DNA of 64,000 nt from Urophycis tenuis (lineage: Eukaryota; Chordata; Actinopteri; Gadiformes; Phycidae), in the NCBI GenBank assembly GCA_036785325.1, contig JAXIVH010000016.1:5940667-6004666 (forward strand), read 5' to 3'. The notes beneath the pieces are model-generated. The model did not search any database. It was given only the letters and a program-made list of their open reading frames with translations, and was not told the origin of the DNA. The translations under genes and the position numbers were made by a program. The first letter of the stretch is position 1. Each line of letters starts with the position of its first letter. Shown piece by piece: positions 23,036 to 35,912 of this stretch.

Positions 23036-25489
23036 CTGCTGGCTCTCAAAGGTCCAGGTGCTGTCAGGTAAAGACGCGTCTAAGACGTTGATCATGTCTT
23101 TAAAGTCTGTGGTGCTGCTGGGCTTAACAAAGGTGAAATCACTGTACTCTGACATGGGGGAGAGACAGGACCTGAAGGACTGGCTCTGAGACATCATGTC
23201 TCCTCCCAGTACCTCCACGTACTTAATGGGCCCATCAGTGTTGAGCTGGAGCTGGAGGTTTCTGTTGGGGTTCTTGTAGTCCTCACTGTCGCCCCGTCTC
23301 ATGCAGCAGCTACCACTGCTTCTGCTGCTCTTAAGACACTTAACAGCTAGAATGAGGAAGGTCACCAGAGAGAGCACAGACACCGAGGCCAGGGAGAGAA
23401 TCAGATAGAGAGTGATTCTCCCCGTTTTCTTGTTGGACTCGTCTGTGTTCTGTCTGAGGTCCAGAATGGGCTCGTGGAGCCCGTCCTCTAAGAGGATGGA
23501 CACTGTGACCGTGGTGGACTGGACGGGATCCCCGTCGTCCTTGATCTCTATGAGCAGTCTCTGAGAGGAGTCGTCCTGCTCAGACACAGCACGTTTAGTC
23601 CTCACCTCCCCTGTGTAAAGGTTGACAGTGAACAGAGAGGCGTCTGTGGCCTCTGCCAGTCTATAGGACATCCAGGCGTTATGCCCCGAGTCGGCGTCTA
23701 CGGCTGTCACCTTGGTAACCAAGTGGCCCGCTTTGGAAGAACGGGGCGTCCTCTGTTGAGACAGGGAGCCGTGGATGGCGGAGGAGGGGTAGATAACAGC
23801 CGGGGCGTTGTCGTTCTGATCCAGGATAAAGACATGAACAGTAGCGTTGCTGCTCAGAGACGGAGAGCCGTGGTCCTTTGCCTGCACCTGAATCTGAAAC
23901 ACCTTCAGCTTCTCATAGTCAAAGGAGTGCATGCTGTAGATGCTGCCGTTGTCAGAGTTGATGTAGACGTAGGAGGACACAGACACGTCCTGCACTTTAG
24001 AATCCAAGATGGAGTACGATATCTTAGCGTTCTCTCCTAAATCCAAGTCAGAGGCTGATACAGAATATATTATGGTGCCTGCTCTTCCATTTTCTCTTGT
24101 GTATACATTATATGAGGGTTGACTGAATACAGGTGCGTTGTCATTTATATCCGAGACCTTAACAGGTATTATTTTCCTACTGTTTAGTGGAGGGGAGCCT
24201 GCATCTGTCGCGCTTACCTCAACGTTGTAATCCGACATGATTTCTCTGTCTATGACGCCATTAGTGACTAACGCATAATTATTAGAGAACGAGGGCTTCA
24301 GGCTGAACGGCGAACCCATGGGGAGTTTCAACGTTACTTTGCCGTTTTCGCCCGAGTCCAGATCTCGCGCACTGAGCAGCGCCACCACCGTGCCCCCCGG
24401 GGCGTCCTCGGGCACGTCGCTGGGCTGAGAGGTGAGGATAACTTCTGGGGTGTTGTCGTTCACGTCAATGACATCAATCTGAACGCGACAGTGACCCTCC
24501 ATTTTTGGGGTGCCTTTGTCTTTGGCACTTATGTCTATTCGATATGTCACGGCAGTTTCATGGTCTAATGTACCTTTTAGGAACACTTCACCCGTAACGG
24601 AGTTTATATCAAATAATCCTAAAACGTTTTCTGGAGTGTGTATGCCAAATGAGTACTCAACGTCTCCATTTACGCCCTCGTCTGCGTCACTCGCTTGAGT
24701 TTTAACGATCAACGTGCCTTTTGTAATGTCTTCCCTAACTGCCACCTTATACAACGAAGTTTGAAAAATAGGATTGTTGTCATTATTATCAAGAACTGTA
24801 ATAGTTATTTGTGCTGTTCCTGATTTGACAGGATTGCCCCCGTCCAAAGCTGTTAGTAATAACTCGTGTACGGACTTCGTTTCTCGATCAAGCGCTTTGT
24901 CTAAAACCAGCTCGGGGACATTCCTCCCGTCCTCGATCTGCTTCATTTTTAAACTAAAACAGTCATCTTTACTGAGAACATATGTCCTCACTCCATTCGT
25001 TCCTACATCTTGATCCTCCGCACTTTGCAGCGGAAAACGAACTCCGACAACAGTAGATTCAGCTATTTCCAATGCAAGCTCATTGATAACAAAACGAGGC
25101 GAGTTGTCATTGATGTCTCGTATCTCCACCTCAATGCGATGCAGCTGGAGTGGGTTCTCCAGTACAACCTGGAGAGGTAAAACACAACTCGCTCGTTGTC
25201 CGCATAACGCCTCTCTGTCTATCCTCTCGTTCACCACCAGCTCTCCCTTCCCCGTGTCCACGCTGAAATACTGCTTACCAGCCTCCGAGGCGACGCGCAG
25301 TTTTCTGTCAAAAATCTCAGATAATCCGAAACCCAGATCTTTGGCTAAATGTCCGACCACGGAGCCCTGTTTTAGTTCCTCCGGGATGGTGTAGCGAGTC
25401 TGTCCGTCTATTGTATTCCACAAGAGAAAGAAATAATGCCACCACAGAGCCTGCCACCTCCAGCCTCGATATCGCTTTCCCTTTGTCAT
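23036..25489 (-). CDS. pcdhg: Pcdh-gamma variable exon, TWTFESQQ subfamily, copy 4 (818 codons)
   Basis: Two in-frame ATGs exist, at 25510 (MSSNRPG-M) and 25489. I chose 25489 because MTKGKRYRGWRWQ then aligns with copies 1-3 and 5 and the exon is again exactly 818 codons, but the upstream ATG cannot be excluded. The donor is GTGAGC at 23035. There are six EC repeats; the EC2-EC3 linker is DNNDN. EC5 begins QPSYNVYTRENGRAGT. Homogenised blocks lie at both ends as in the other copies, and EC1 has F in DLGFGLSE where the others have L. The promoter module is 243 bases upstream. Confidence 0.94.
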
Positions 25490-25731
25490 TCCCGGTCTGT
25501 TAGACGACATTATTCCAAATATCTAAATCAACCATAGCCAAGGATTCACCGTATTACAAACCATCGCCGAAAATTATATTCCAGAAAAATACATTGTGAG
25601 ATATCCATGCGATCGATGGACGAATATTACTATGTTATTCATGTTGTTACGAGAGGATAACGACAGCCTTACTCTCTCCATATACTGTGCACCATAACTG
25701 TTGTATTGGCAGGGCTATGGACCAGAGAGGG

Positions 25732-25823
25732 GATCTCTTTGTACAGCTCAGTACTCTATTGGTGCAGAGCATCGCTGCCTACTATCCAATCGGAGGTTAC
25801 CTGGAGAGCGCTCTTAAAGCCAC
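25732..25823 (-). promoter_or_regulatory. Promoter module of TWTFESQQ-group copy 4
   Basis: GATCTCTTTGTACAG (25732-25746), 11 bases, ATTGGTGCA (25758-25766), 19 bases, CCAAT (25786-25790), then CGCTCTTAAAGCCAC (25809-25823), identical to the distal element of copy 1. Here the CGCT lies in the palindrome GAGCGCTC, so it can be read on either strand. The ATG used is 243 bases downstream. Confidence 0.77.
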
Positions 25824-25903
25824 CGCAGCACTGCAGCCTCTGCCTTCCTCAAGCATCTAGTTGAGCTACTTACTCATTAGAAAGGAGCATTTTGTAACTA
25901 CAT

Positions 25904-25920
25904 CACACACACACACACAC

Positions 25921-25995
<75 letters not shown>

Positions 25996-26016
25996 CGCAC
26001 ACACACACACACACAC
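25904..26016. repeat. (CA)n microsatellite
   Basis: This CA array with a few CACG units begins about 80 bases upstream of the copy 4 promoter module. The remaining interval to 26467 is A/T-rich and shows no gene. Confidence 0.95.
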
Positions 26017-26467
26017 TGTAAATGCAGAACTGATTCTGAAACCTATATTGTCTACGATGTCACACACATCAAGTATTTCTTTAACAATAAGAATTGATTT
26101 TACCATTGGGTATGAATTATGAAAGACAATAGCCATTATAGGAGTCATTAAGGGAAGTCAACTAAAATATGAACTCAATAAAAAAAACATTCAAAGCAGG
26201 TGGTCGTGTTGTGCATTATGGCGTTGTGATAAAAACATGAACATGAACATGAACAGTCTAAATACACAATTCTCTATCAGTTTCGAAGCCATTTATAAAA
26301 TGTTAAAAGTTGCCAGGGAAAGGTACTAATAAAATGGGTTCAGCATTAATCATTGTGAATTAAAAACAGATCAAATTACGATATTTAGTGCAATCAATAA
26401 ACCTTATGACACAATAATGTATTCACAATTGTTTTTGAATAGTTATTTTGAGTTACATTCATCTCAC

Positions 26468-28921
26468 CTGCTGGCTCTCAAAGGTCCAGGTGCTGTCAGG
26501 TAAAGACGCGTCTAAGACGTTGATCATGTCTTTAAAGTCTGTGGTGCTGCTGGGCTTAACGAAGGTGAAATCACTGTACTCTGACATGGGGGAGAGACAG
26601 GACCTGAAGGACTGACTCTGAGACATCATGTCTCCTCCCAGGACCTCCACGTACTTAATGGGCCCGTCAGTGTTGAGCTGGAGCTGGAGGTTTCTGTTGG
26701 GGTTCTTGTAGTCCTCACTGTCGCCCCGTCTCATGCAGCAGCTACCACTGCTTCTGCTGCTCTTAAGACACTTAACAGCTAGAATGAGGAAGGTCACCAG
26801 AGAGAGCACAGACACCGAGGCCAGGGAGAGAATCAGATAGAGAGTGATTCTCCCCGTTTTCTTGTTGGACTCGTCCGTGTTCTGTCTGAGGTCCAGAATG
26901 GGCTCGTGGAGCCCGTCCTCTAAGAGGATGGACACTGTGACCGTGGTGGACTGGACCGGATCCCCGTCGTCCTTGATCTCTATGAGCAGTCTCTGAGAGG
27001 AGTCGTCCTGCTCAGACACAGCACGTTTAGTCCTCACCTCCCCTGTGTAAAGGTTGACAGTGAACAGAGAGGCGTCTGTGGCCTCTGCCAGTCTATAGGA
27101 CATCCAGGCGTTATGCCCCGAGTCGGCGTCTACGGCTGTCACCTTGGTAACCAAGTGGCCCGCTTTGGAAGAACGGGGCGTCCTCTGTTGAGACAGGGAG
27201 CCGTGGATGGCGGAGGAGGGGTAGATAACAGCCGGGGCGTTGTCGTTCTGGTCCAGGATAAAGACATGAACAGTAGCGTTGCTGCTCAGAGACGGAGAGC
27301 CGTGGTCCTTTGCCTGCACCTGAATCTGAAACACCTTCAGCTTCTCATAGTCAAAGGAGTGCATGCTGTAGATGCTGCCGTTGTCAGAGTTGATGTAGAC
27401 GTAGGAGGACACAGACACGTCCTGCACTTTAGAATCCAAGATGGAGTAGGACACCTTGGCGTTCTCTCCTAAATCCAAGTCAGAGGCTGATATTGAATAC
27501 AGTATAGAGCCTGCAATGCCATTCTCTTTGATATACACATTATAAGATGGCTGAGAGAACAGGGGAGTGTTGTCATTCACATCAGTGATGCTTACTGGTA
27601 TAGTTTTCCTGTTTGTCAGTGGAGGAGAACCTGCGTCAGTGGCTGTAATTTCAATATTATACTCTGACACACTTTCCCTGTCTAACACACCGCTGGTGAT
27701 CAGTACATAATTGTTGGTAAACGACGGCTTCAGACTAAAAGGAATACCTTTTGGGAGTTGTAACGTCACTTTTCCATTGTCACCTGTGTCAATGTCTCGT
27801 GCGCTAATTAACGCCACCACCGTCCCACTCGCAGCATCCTCTGGTACCCTGCTGGGCTTGGAGGTCAGTGTTATTTCCGGGGCATTGTCGTTCACGTCTG
27901 ACACCTCTACTTGCACAGTGCAATGTCCCTCCATCTCCGGAGAGCCTTTGTCTTTGGCACTGATATCAAATTCATAATTCGAAAATCGCTCATAGTCTAA
28001 TTCCCCTTTGAGCACAATTTCTCCAGTGACAGCATCTATATCGAAGGTAGCCAACACGTCGTCCAACGTGCGTTCACCGAATGAATACGCTATCTCTCCG
28101 TTCAAATCCTCATCAATATCCGTCGCTTTAACTTGGCAAATGATAGAACCTTTTGCAGCATTTTCACTGATCGTGGTTTTATAAATATTTTTTTCAAATT
28201 GGGGAACGTTGTCATTGCCGTCTAGGACAGTTACAATTACTTTTGAATTTCCAGATCTTACCGGACTGCCTCCATCCAAAGCACTTAATAGCAACTCGTG
28301 CACAGGCTTTTTCTCTCTGTCTAGGGGCTTTTCCAATACCAGTTCAGGAATTTTCCTCCCGTTGCTTGCATCCTTTACTTTCAAACTAAAACATTCATCT
28401 TTACTCAGGGTGTACGATTTAAGAGAGTTGCTGCCGACGTCTGGGTCCAACGCGTTCTCCAAAGAAAAACGCGCACCAGCAATTGTTAATTCTGATATTT
28501 TTAATTGTAATTCGCTTGTCTGAAAAGTAGGTGAATTATCGTTAATGTCTTTAATTTCCACCTCAATGCGGTGGAGCTGCAGTGGATCCTCAGCGACAAC
28601 CTGAATTGGTAAAACACAACTCGCGCTTTGTCCGCATAACGCCTCTCTGTCTATCCTCTCGTTCACCACCAGCTCTCCCTTCCCCGTGTCCACGCTGAAA
28701 TACTGCTTACCAGCCTGAGAGGTAACGCGCAGTTTACGGTCGAAAATCTCAGATAATCCCAAACCCAGATCTTTGGCTAAATGTCCGACCACGGAGCCCT
28801 GTTTTAGTTCCTCCGGGATGGTGTAGCGAGTCTGTCCGTCTATTGTATTCCACAAGAGAAAGAAATAATGCCACCACAGAGCCTGCCACCTCCAGTCCCG
28901 GTACCTCATTGTCTTTGTCAT
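26468..28921 (-). CDS. pcdhg: Pcdh-gamma variable exon, TWTFESQQ subfamily, copy 5 (818 codons)
   Basis: The ATG is at 28921 (MTKTMRYRDWRWQ). The open frame continues upstream to 28951 but only through a TTG, so that extension is not a start. The donor is GTGAGA at 26467. The layout is six EC repeats, membrane segment and TWTFESQQ tail. The EC2-EC3 linker is DGNDN, another unusual second residue. EC2-EC4 are its own. The EC4-EC5 linker and first half of EC5 (TPLFSQPSYNVYIKENG) are identical to copy 1, 14 kb away, suggesting a conversion tract. The promoter module is 235 bases upstream. Confidence 0.95.
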
Positions 28922-29155
28922 TCGTCGTCTGTTAAACGATGATATATCCAATAGTTATAATGCTCATCCTCAGCAATTCAACGTCACAATCCATCATGCA
29001 TTATGTCATTCAGCACAAGGATCGACACCATGCACTTTGAATGCAGAATAATATTGAATCATGAGGGCAGTATTCATTGTGAGTATATATCCCGCTGTCT
29101 TCCAATTTCGACTATTCCAGGGTTGTAGAGATGCGAGCTGTAGAAGGAGAGATGC

Positions 29156-29247
29156 GATCTCTTTGTACAGTGCTGCACTCTATTGGTGCAGATCCTCAAA
29201 CCCTCACAGCCAATCAGAGACACACTGAGCTAGTCGCTTAAAGTCAC
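29156..29247 (-). promoter_or_regulatory. Promoter module of TWTFESQQ-group copy 5
   Basis: GATCTCTTTGTACAG (29156-29170), 11 bases, ATTGGTGCA (29182-29190), 19 bases, CCAAT (29210-29214), then CGCTTAAAGTCAC (29235-29247), two bases shorter than in copies 1 and 4. There is no CA microsatellite upstream here, unlike copies 1, 3 and 4. The interval 29248-29690 is A/T-rich and without a gene. Confidence 0.75.
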
Positions 29248-29690
29248 AGCAGCATGTTATTTCAGCCTCCGACAAATTGACTACAGCGCCTTTTTATCAG
29301 ATCACTGCCATGTATCTCATTTGAATAATATATTTGCTATATTTACTCCCCTGAATAAAATTAGGATTTAAATGCATACTTTTTGATATGACATCTGATT
29401 AAAATATATATAATAATGAAATGAAATGCATTGTTTTTCTTTCTGTTTAAAATACTTTGTTATGTAAAATGTGTGATTAAGTTTCCCATCTCATGGGCAG
29501 GGGAAACCATTCAGTTAGTCAACTCAATGATAATATTACTAATAATCAAAACATAGCTACATAAAAATAAGATCACATAAAGTAGGACACCAGCCTGCTT
29601 AAAGAAAACCATTGTTCTTATGGCCAAATGTGCACCAGCAAACATCAAACATCAAACTTATCTTGCACAAAATCAACCACAATCGCTCAC

Positions 29691-32159
29691 CTGCTGGCTC
29701 TCAAAGGTCCAGGTGCTGTCAGGTAAAGACGCGTCTAAGACGTTGATCATGTCTTTAAAGTCTGTGGTGCTGCTGGGCTTAACGAAGGTGAAATCACTGT
29801 ACTCTGACATGGGGGAGAGACAGGACCTGAAGGACTGGCTCTGAGACATCATGTCTCCTCCCAGTACCTCCACGTACTTAATGGGCCCGTCAGTGTTGAG
29901 CTGGAGCTGGAGGTTTCTGTTGGGGTTCTTGTAGTCCTCACTGTCGCCCCGTCTCATGCAGCAGCTACCACTGCTTCTGCTGCTCTTAAGACACTTAACA
30001 GCTAGAATGAGGAAGGTCACCAGAGAGAGCACAGACACTGAGGCCAGGGAGAGAATCAGATAGAGAGTGATTCTACCCGTTTTCTTGTTGGACTCGTCCG
30101 TGTTCTGTCTGAGGTCCAGAATGGGCTCGTGGAGCCCGTCCTCTAAGAGGATGGACACTGTGACCGTGGTGGACTGGACCGGATCCCCGTCGTCCTTGAT
30201 CTCTATGAGCAGTCTCTGAGAGGAGTCGTCCTGCTCAGACACAGCACGTTTAGTCCTTACCTCCCCTGTGTAAAGGTTGACAGTGAACAGAGAGGCGTCT
30301 GTGGCCTCTGCCAGTCTATAGGACATCCAGGCGTTATGCCCCGAGTCGGCGTCTACGGCTGTCACCTTGGTAACCAAGTGGCCCGCTTTGGAAGAACGGG
30401 GCGTCCTCTGTTGAGACAGGGAGCCGTGGATGGCGGAGGAGGGGTAGATAACAGCCGGGGCGTTGTCGTTCTGGTCCAGGATAAAGACATGAACAGTAGC
30501 GTTGCTGCTCAGAGACGGAGAGCCGTGGTCCTTTGCCTGCACCTGAATCTGAAACACCTTCAGCTTCTCATAGTCAAAGGAGTGCATGCTGTAGATGCTG
30601 CCGTTGTCAGAGTTGATGTAGACGTAGGAGGACACAGACACGTCCTGCACTTTAGAATCCAAGATGGAGTAGGATATCTTGGCGTTCTCATGTTGGTCTA
30701 AATCAGTAGCGGACACAGAGTACAGTATTTTACCCGGGGCACAATTCTCCTTCACATGAACCGTGTAGGAAGCCTGTGAGAAGACCGGGGGATTGTCATT
30801 CACGTCCAACACGTCAACGCCTATCACCCTCTCACTGGACAGCGAGGGTCTGCCCAGATCGACTGCGCTGATCCTAACCTTGTAATGGCTGTTGTTCTCA
30901 CGGTCTAGCGCACCGCTGGTCACCAGCGTGTAGTGGTTGGAGACGGACGGGTTCAGTTTGAACGGAGAGTTGGAGGAAACACTCAGCTTCACTTTACCGT
31001 TGTCACCTGAGTCTGGGTCTCTAGCGCTGATCAGCGCCACAACCGTGCCTATGGCCGAGTCCTCCTGGATTGGGGTCGTTATTGACGTCACAATCACCTC
31101 AGGTGTGTTGTCATTGGTGTCCATTATTCTTATTTCAACGGCACAATGCCCATCCATCTCAGGGTTACCTTTGTCTTTAGCAACAACATCAAATTTATGT
31201 AGATTCGTTTGCTCATAGTCCAAATCCCCCTTTACCACAATAGCCCCAGTTGCATGTTCAATATCAAACAATGCAGAAATGGAATCACTCGTTTGTTCTT
31301 CAAAGAAATATTCAATTTCTCCGTTTAAACCCTCGTCTGCGTCCGTAGCTTTGACACGCACTATTTCAGTTCCAGGTGTTGCGTTTTCGGTGACGTTAAC
31401 CTCGTAGAGCTGCCTCTCAAACTGCGGTGCGTTATCATTAATATCAATCACTGTGACGATAATCTCCGAAGTCCCTGATCGCACCGGATCTCCACCGTCT
31501 ACGGCAGTCAGAATGAGCCTGTGCACAGGTTGTTTCTCCCTATCGAGTGGCTTATCGAGAATTAGCTCAGGGATTTTACTCCCATCTTTGTGGTTTTTTA
31601 CGTTCAATTTAAAATGGTCGTTTTTGCTGATGGCGTAAGAGCGCACTGAATTAGAGCCCACGTCTGGGTCGCGTGCGCTCTCCAATGGAAACCGCGCACC
31701 TGGATTTACAAGCTCGGCTATTTTTAGTATCTTTTCTTTTGTAGCAAACTCGGGTGAATTATCATTAATATCTTGTATTTCAATGTCGACATGATACAGC
31801 TGCAAAGGGTTTTCTATGACGACCTCCAGAGGTAACAGACACGGTGACTTTGATCCGCACAGCCCTTCTCTGTCTATCCGCTCACTCACCACCAGCTCTC
31901 CCTTCGTTAAGTCCACGGAGAAATACTGCCTCCCAGCCTCGGACGTTATCCGTAATTTACGTTGGTAGAGTTCAGATGTAACCAATCCGAGATCTTTCGA
32001 AATATTCCCAACCACGGAGCCCTGTTTTAGTTCCTCCGGGATGGTGTAGCGAGCCTGGCCGTCTATTGTACTCCACAAGAGAAAGAAATGATGCCACCAC
32101 AAAAGCACCTGCCATGCATGTAGTCTCCTCCACATTGTCCCGCGATCTATGAAACGCAT
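29691..32159 (-). CDS. pcdhg: Pcdh-gamma variable exon, TWTFESQQ subfamily, copy 6 (823 codons; 815 from the second ATG)
   Basis: This is the most 5' and most divergent member. ATGs at 32159 (MRFIDRGT) and 32135 (MWRRLHAWQ) are both possible, and the hydrophobic signal core VLLWWHHFFLLW follows either. The donor is GTGAGC at 29690. EC1 is its own (GNISKDLGLVTSELYQRKLR; C-x5-C as LCGSKSPC), so the 5' homogenisation seen in copies 1-5 has not reached it. From ENAKISYSILDSK in EC5 to the tail it is nearly identical to the others. This makes the conversion boundary easy to see, at about 30690. The promoter module is 170 or 194 bases upstream. Confidence 0.94.
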
Positions 32160-32328
32160 TGCTTTCCATTTAATTCCTCACAAAGGACCGTGGATATGAC
32201 GAGGCATGCAATCCAATGCCGATAAACCCTCATATTCTGCAGCGATACATGTGTTGTCTGTGTCTCCCCTTCTTTCGCCAACCGTTGCTACGCTGGCGGT
32301 GATGTGGCTTCACGGGAGAGATGCAGTA

Positions 32329-32378
32329 GATCTCTTTGTACAGTTCTGTCCCTGATTGGTGCACAGTGTTCTACCAAT
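32329..32378 (-). promoter_or_regulatory. Promoter module of TWTFESQQ-group copy 6
   Basis: GATCTCTTTGTACAG (32329-32343), 11 bases, ATTGGTGCA (32355-32363), then CCAAT (32374-32378) after only 10 bases. In the other copies this last gap is 18-19, so it is shorter by close to one DNA turn. The CGCT...TTAAA element is not recognisable. The element is retained although the adjoining EC1 coding sequence has diverged, which argues for selection on the promoter. Confidence 0.7.
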
Positions 32379-33002
32379 CGTGGCTTCAGCAAGCGCCCGG
32401 AGAATAGTGACGTGTAATACAGCGTCTACTGCCTCACAGACACCACGTTTTCATTTTACAGCATGTTGTTCCCTGGATGGCTCATATCCATCAGTTAACC
32501 TTATGTTCATTCGGTGTATTATTTATTTAGCCGTAATCACATCCACATGAGGTCTAATCTCTACAGGTAGAACTAACATCCTGGAAATAAATGACTACAT
32601 CAAATCAATGACCACATAGAAAAAACAATATAATAAAATAAAATAATATATTATAATAATATAATATAATATAATCAAGGTGTCTATCGCTATTTTATCA
32701 CACATTAAAAAATCATCCAAATGGATCGACATAGGTATGTGCAATATATCACTCTACCATCTTTTGTCTGCATGTACAGTGAACGCTTCAGGCAGACAAG
32801 GCTCTTCGTTGCCTTCCTGTGGTCGTGACGAGCTAGTGCAGTCTACTCCTACGTCATAGAGAGCTACAGAGACACGCACGGAGGAAACAAGTCCGTCAGC
32901 AGCATCATGAGGCACCCGCATGGAGGCAAGTAGAGCTCACTGGCTCTCTATCTCTCCCTCCCGGTCTCTCTTCCATCCCTGCTTCCTCGCTCACTCTTCC
33001 TC

Positions 33003-33170
<168 letters not shown>

Positions 33171-33399
33171 ATTTAGATCGTAGGGCCATGTTTACTTCAC
33201 AAAACGGTCAAGAAAACCGTCATGATGCTATTAATCAAAGGTACAATTAGAGTGTTCATTTTTCCGCTGACAATGCAACTGACTGCCGGCTAAAAGGTCG
33301 ATGGTACAATGGGGATGTGAGATACGACGGTGGAATACACATATTATTTAAACTGAACAATTATTCAGTATTAACTGTTTTAATGCTCATCTGCTCTGA

Positions 33400-33610
33400 G
33401 TAAAAACGGGCGACAGGGGGAGACGTAGAGAGCCCGCGCGAGAGACGGGGAGAGGGAAAGGGAGGGGGGGAGAGCTGCCGCTCTGAGAGAAGCACGGAGC
33501 GCACTTCAGCACCACGCGGGTGGACAGCGCCACACAGGCGGCAGAGCGGCGCCGCTGCAGCTGTCACTACGGAAGGCACTGGACCTGAACAGCAATGGCG
33601 ACTCATTCGC
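33400..33610. promoter_or_regulatory. CpG-rich patch in the inter-subfamily gap (candidate control element)
   Basis: This is a compact GC- and CpG-rich stretch in A/T-rich surroundings. It holds the split RE1-like motif at 33505-33531 and GCAGAGCGGCGCCGCTGCAG near 33540-33560. No module like those of the variable-exon promoters is present. It could be an enhancer, silencer or an unrelated promoter. The overlapping minus-strand ORF shows no recognised domain. Confidence 0.4.
33505..33531 (+). promoter_or_regulatory. Split RE1/NRSE-like motif (candidate REST site)
   Basis: The canonical RE1 is TTCAGCACCACG joined directly to GACAGCGCC. Here both halves match perfectly, at 33505-33516 and 33523-33531, with six extra bases (CGGGTG) between them. 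REST is known to bind non-canonical RE1s whose half-sites are spread apart by several bases. REST represses neuronal genes outside neurons and is reported to act on clustered protocadherins in mammals. That this site acts on the gamma cluster is inference. Confidence 0.6.
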
Positions 33611-34964
33611 TCTCTCTCAGTGACTCAGTATTTGTTATTTATATTACATAGAAATATTATTTAAAAAAATTATGTTTCTCTGGGAAAAAAAAGTACATGT
33701 AAAATACAATGCAGTTAGACAATAGAATTGACCACCATGGCATTCAGAGCATGTTACCCTCCTTAACAGGACACCGTTCTCATTGGTTAGAATGACAACA
33801 CTGTAATTGCTCAAAGGAAGACAAAGCATTGTCAAAAACATTTTTATTCTGAGATGGTAAACTGAATGTGCTCGTTCCACGATCATGATTGAAAGACAGA
33901 TGGAGAGAATTAAAAAAAAAAGGAGCAGAATAAATAGATGCTCAAATCACTGAAAGTATGGAGATATAGAGATATGAATAAAGATATAGAGCTGAAGAGG
34001 TCGCTTTGGACCGGGAATACGACCACTACATCCCCTGACCTCAAGTGATGCCCTGCTTTGCTTTGGAGGCACACTGCTTGTGTTTTTGCACCAAATCGGT
34101 GACTTATTTCAGCAAATCATCGAACCTCACAATGTCTCTTGAGGCACCTGCCTGCTTGTGAACCCAGCGATGACAAACTACTTGCTCCCTGCCCCGGGAG
34201 GGGTAAATCATCGAGACCCCCGACCGCTCAGCCTCACGGCGGTGTGGGGGGGGGGGGGGGGGGGCTCTCTGTCTGTAGGAGTCCTCATGGGAGGTTGGCA
34301 AAAAACACATTGAACTCAAATGTGAATTCAGCTCATGTTTTGGCTTTATACTTTGGTTACTATCTTAAAATGTTTGACTAATCCTTTCTATGTCGGTTCT
34401 ACTGTTGTATCCGTCTCAAAGGACATCTCTGCATAACGTTTTAGAAAACAAACGTTGGATCCTAACTACCCGTCCAATTCAATTCTCACATTATCCTCAC
34501 ATTTCACAACCCGTAAAAGTACAGAGCCAAAACATCCATCACATGTTCATGTTTGAATTGTGATGCGGCACTTTTTGTTCACTGCATTTCTTCCTACGTA
34601 AATGAAGGTCAGTGGCGATAGGCAGTGTTGTGGTGATATTGCGTGGTCAGTAGTGTGTGGCTGCACACTCGTGCTTCTTATCAGTATGTGTTGTCAGGGT
34701 CTGGATATGCGCGGAGGGAACGTGTCTTACCTTGTTTGGAGACACAGGGATGTACCAAGGGGTGGTGGTGGTGGAGGAGAAGCAGGAGCAGGAGCAGGGA
34801 GGAAACATGGAAGGGAAAAAACAAGAGAGAAAAAGACATCTTGGTGAGACTGGTGATGCCAACACAGGATCAGTCTTTGGTCGGGGCTGTCCAGCGCTGC
34901 CCAGAGCAGCTGGTCCATCCAGGGGGAAGGCGGAGGGTGTTGAGGTGACCTGTGCTATGTGCTG

Positions 34965-35340
34965 CTTGTCTGATTCAATTAGATTCAACTCTGTTGTCAT
35001 TGAGCAGAGTACAAGTACAGAGACAACAAAATGTAGTCCTAGAAGTGCAAAGGAGCGATTAAGGTGCAGTGTGTACATGAGTAGTGCAATATGAGTGGAC
35101 AGTTGTAACCTGACAGTAGTAAGTAAACAGTGGCCCTGTAAAGTAAACAGAAGTAAACAGAGTGCAAGGAGTAACCAGTAGACAATAAACAATAAACAGA
35201 TAGTAGAGGTAGTAATCATAGAGGTAGTAATTATCAAGCAGCATAGATGAGTATGGGTAGTACAGTGTTACAGTGTAGTACAGTAATAAATAATAAGGTG
35301 GTATACAGTATTGCAGTACAACAAATGCTGATGATGTAAA
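34965..35340. repeat. Teleost-type interspersed repeat
   Basis: It begins with a stretch (ATTCAACTCTGTTGTCATTG, then GAGTACAAGTACAGAGACAA) recognised from memory as a very common fish interspersed repeat. A low-complexity AGTAAACAG / TAGTACAG-rich body follows. The exact family and ends cannot be fixed without a repeat library. Confidence 0.55.
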
Positions 35341-35912
35341 TCCTGTCAGCAACTGAACAGCAACATGTTACAGAAATGTGTCTCAATTGTGTTATTCTCG
35401 TTTGTTATCAATGTGAGATGTACATTTTATACATTTCTTTCTTTAAAACAAAAAGAACAGCACAACTTCAGTACAGCACAGAAATAAAATACAAGAGATG
35501 GCACATTAGAGATTGAATGATACAATAAAAGAGGAACAGGGATAAAGAGATGTTGTTAATATTATATCATATAATAAGACTTAGGGAGATAAAAATACAG
35601 AGATACACACATAACTAAAGAAAGGTGGAGAGATGGCTGTGTTATTATTATTATTATTAGTAGTATTGTGCTGATTCCAGAAAATGCTGATTTATAGTGT
35701 TTTGGCTCAATCACAAATAAAAACAAAAAAAACAACATCAGAACTGCACCAACACCGTTATAGTCTGACTCTGAGTGGTAGGCTCTACAATAGCAATATC
35801 ATGAGCGCATTGATTAATCCGTCCTTCCAGAAGCCTAGGTTATCTGTAGGGCGGCGCAGTAGCAGAGCCGTAACGCAGCCCCGACACTGAAGCAAGGCAC
35901 TACCGCATAGAG

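Noticed and set aside
28922..28951. Ten-residue extension of TWTFESQQ-group copy 5
   Set aside because: It starts at TTG. The ATG at 28921 aligns with all paralogs and gives 818 codons.
33361..33606. 81-codon minus-strand ORF in the CpG-rich patch
   Set aside because: Composition-driven, without recognised domain or splice context. The patch is better described as regulatory.
34885..34905. Second RE1-like string (GGGGCTGTCC followed by AGCGCTG)
   Set aside because: Only one half matches. The other half needs several changes and a shift.
34647..35237. 196-codon minus-strand ORF in the gap
   Set aside because: It overlaps an interspersed repeat and purine-rich low-complexity sequence. It has no domain and no splice-site support.
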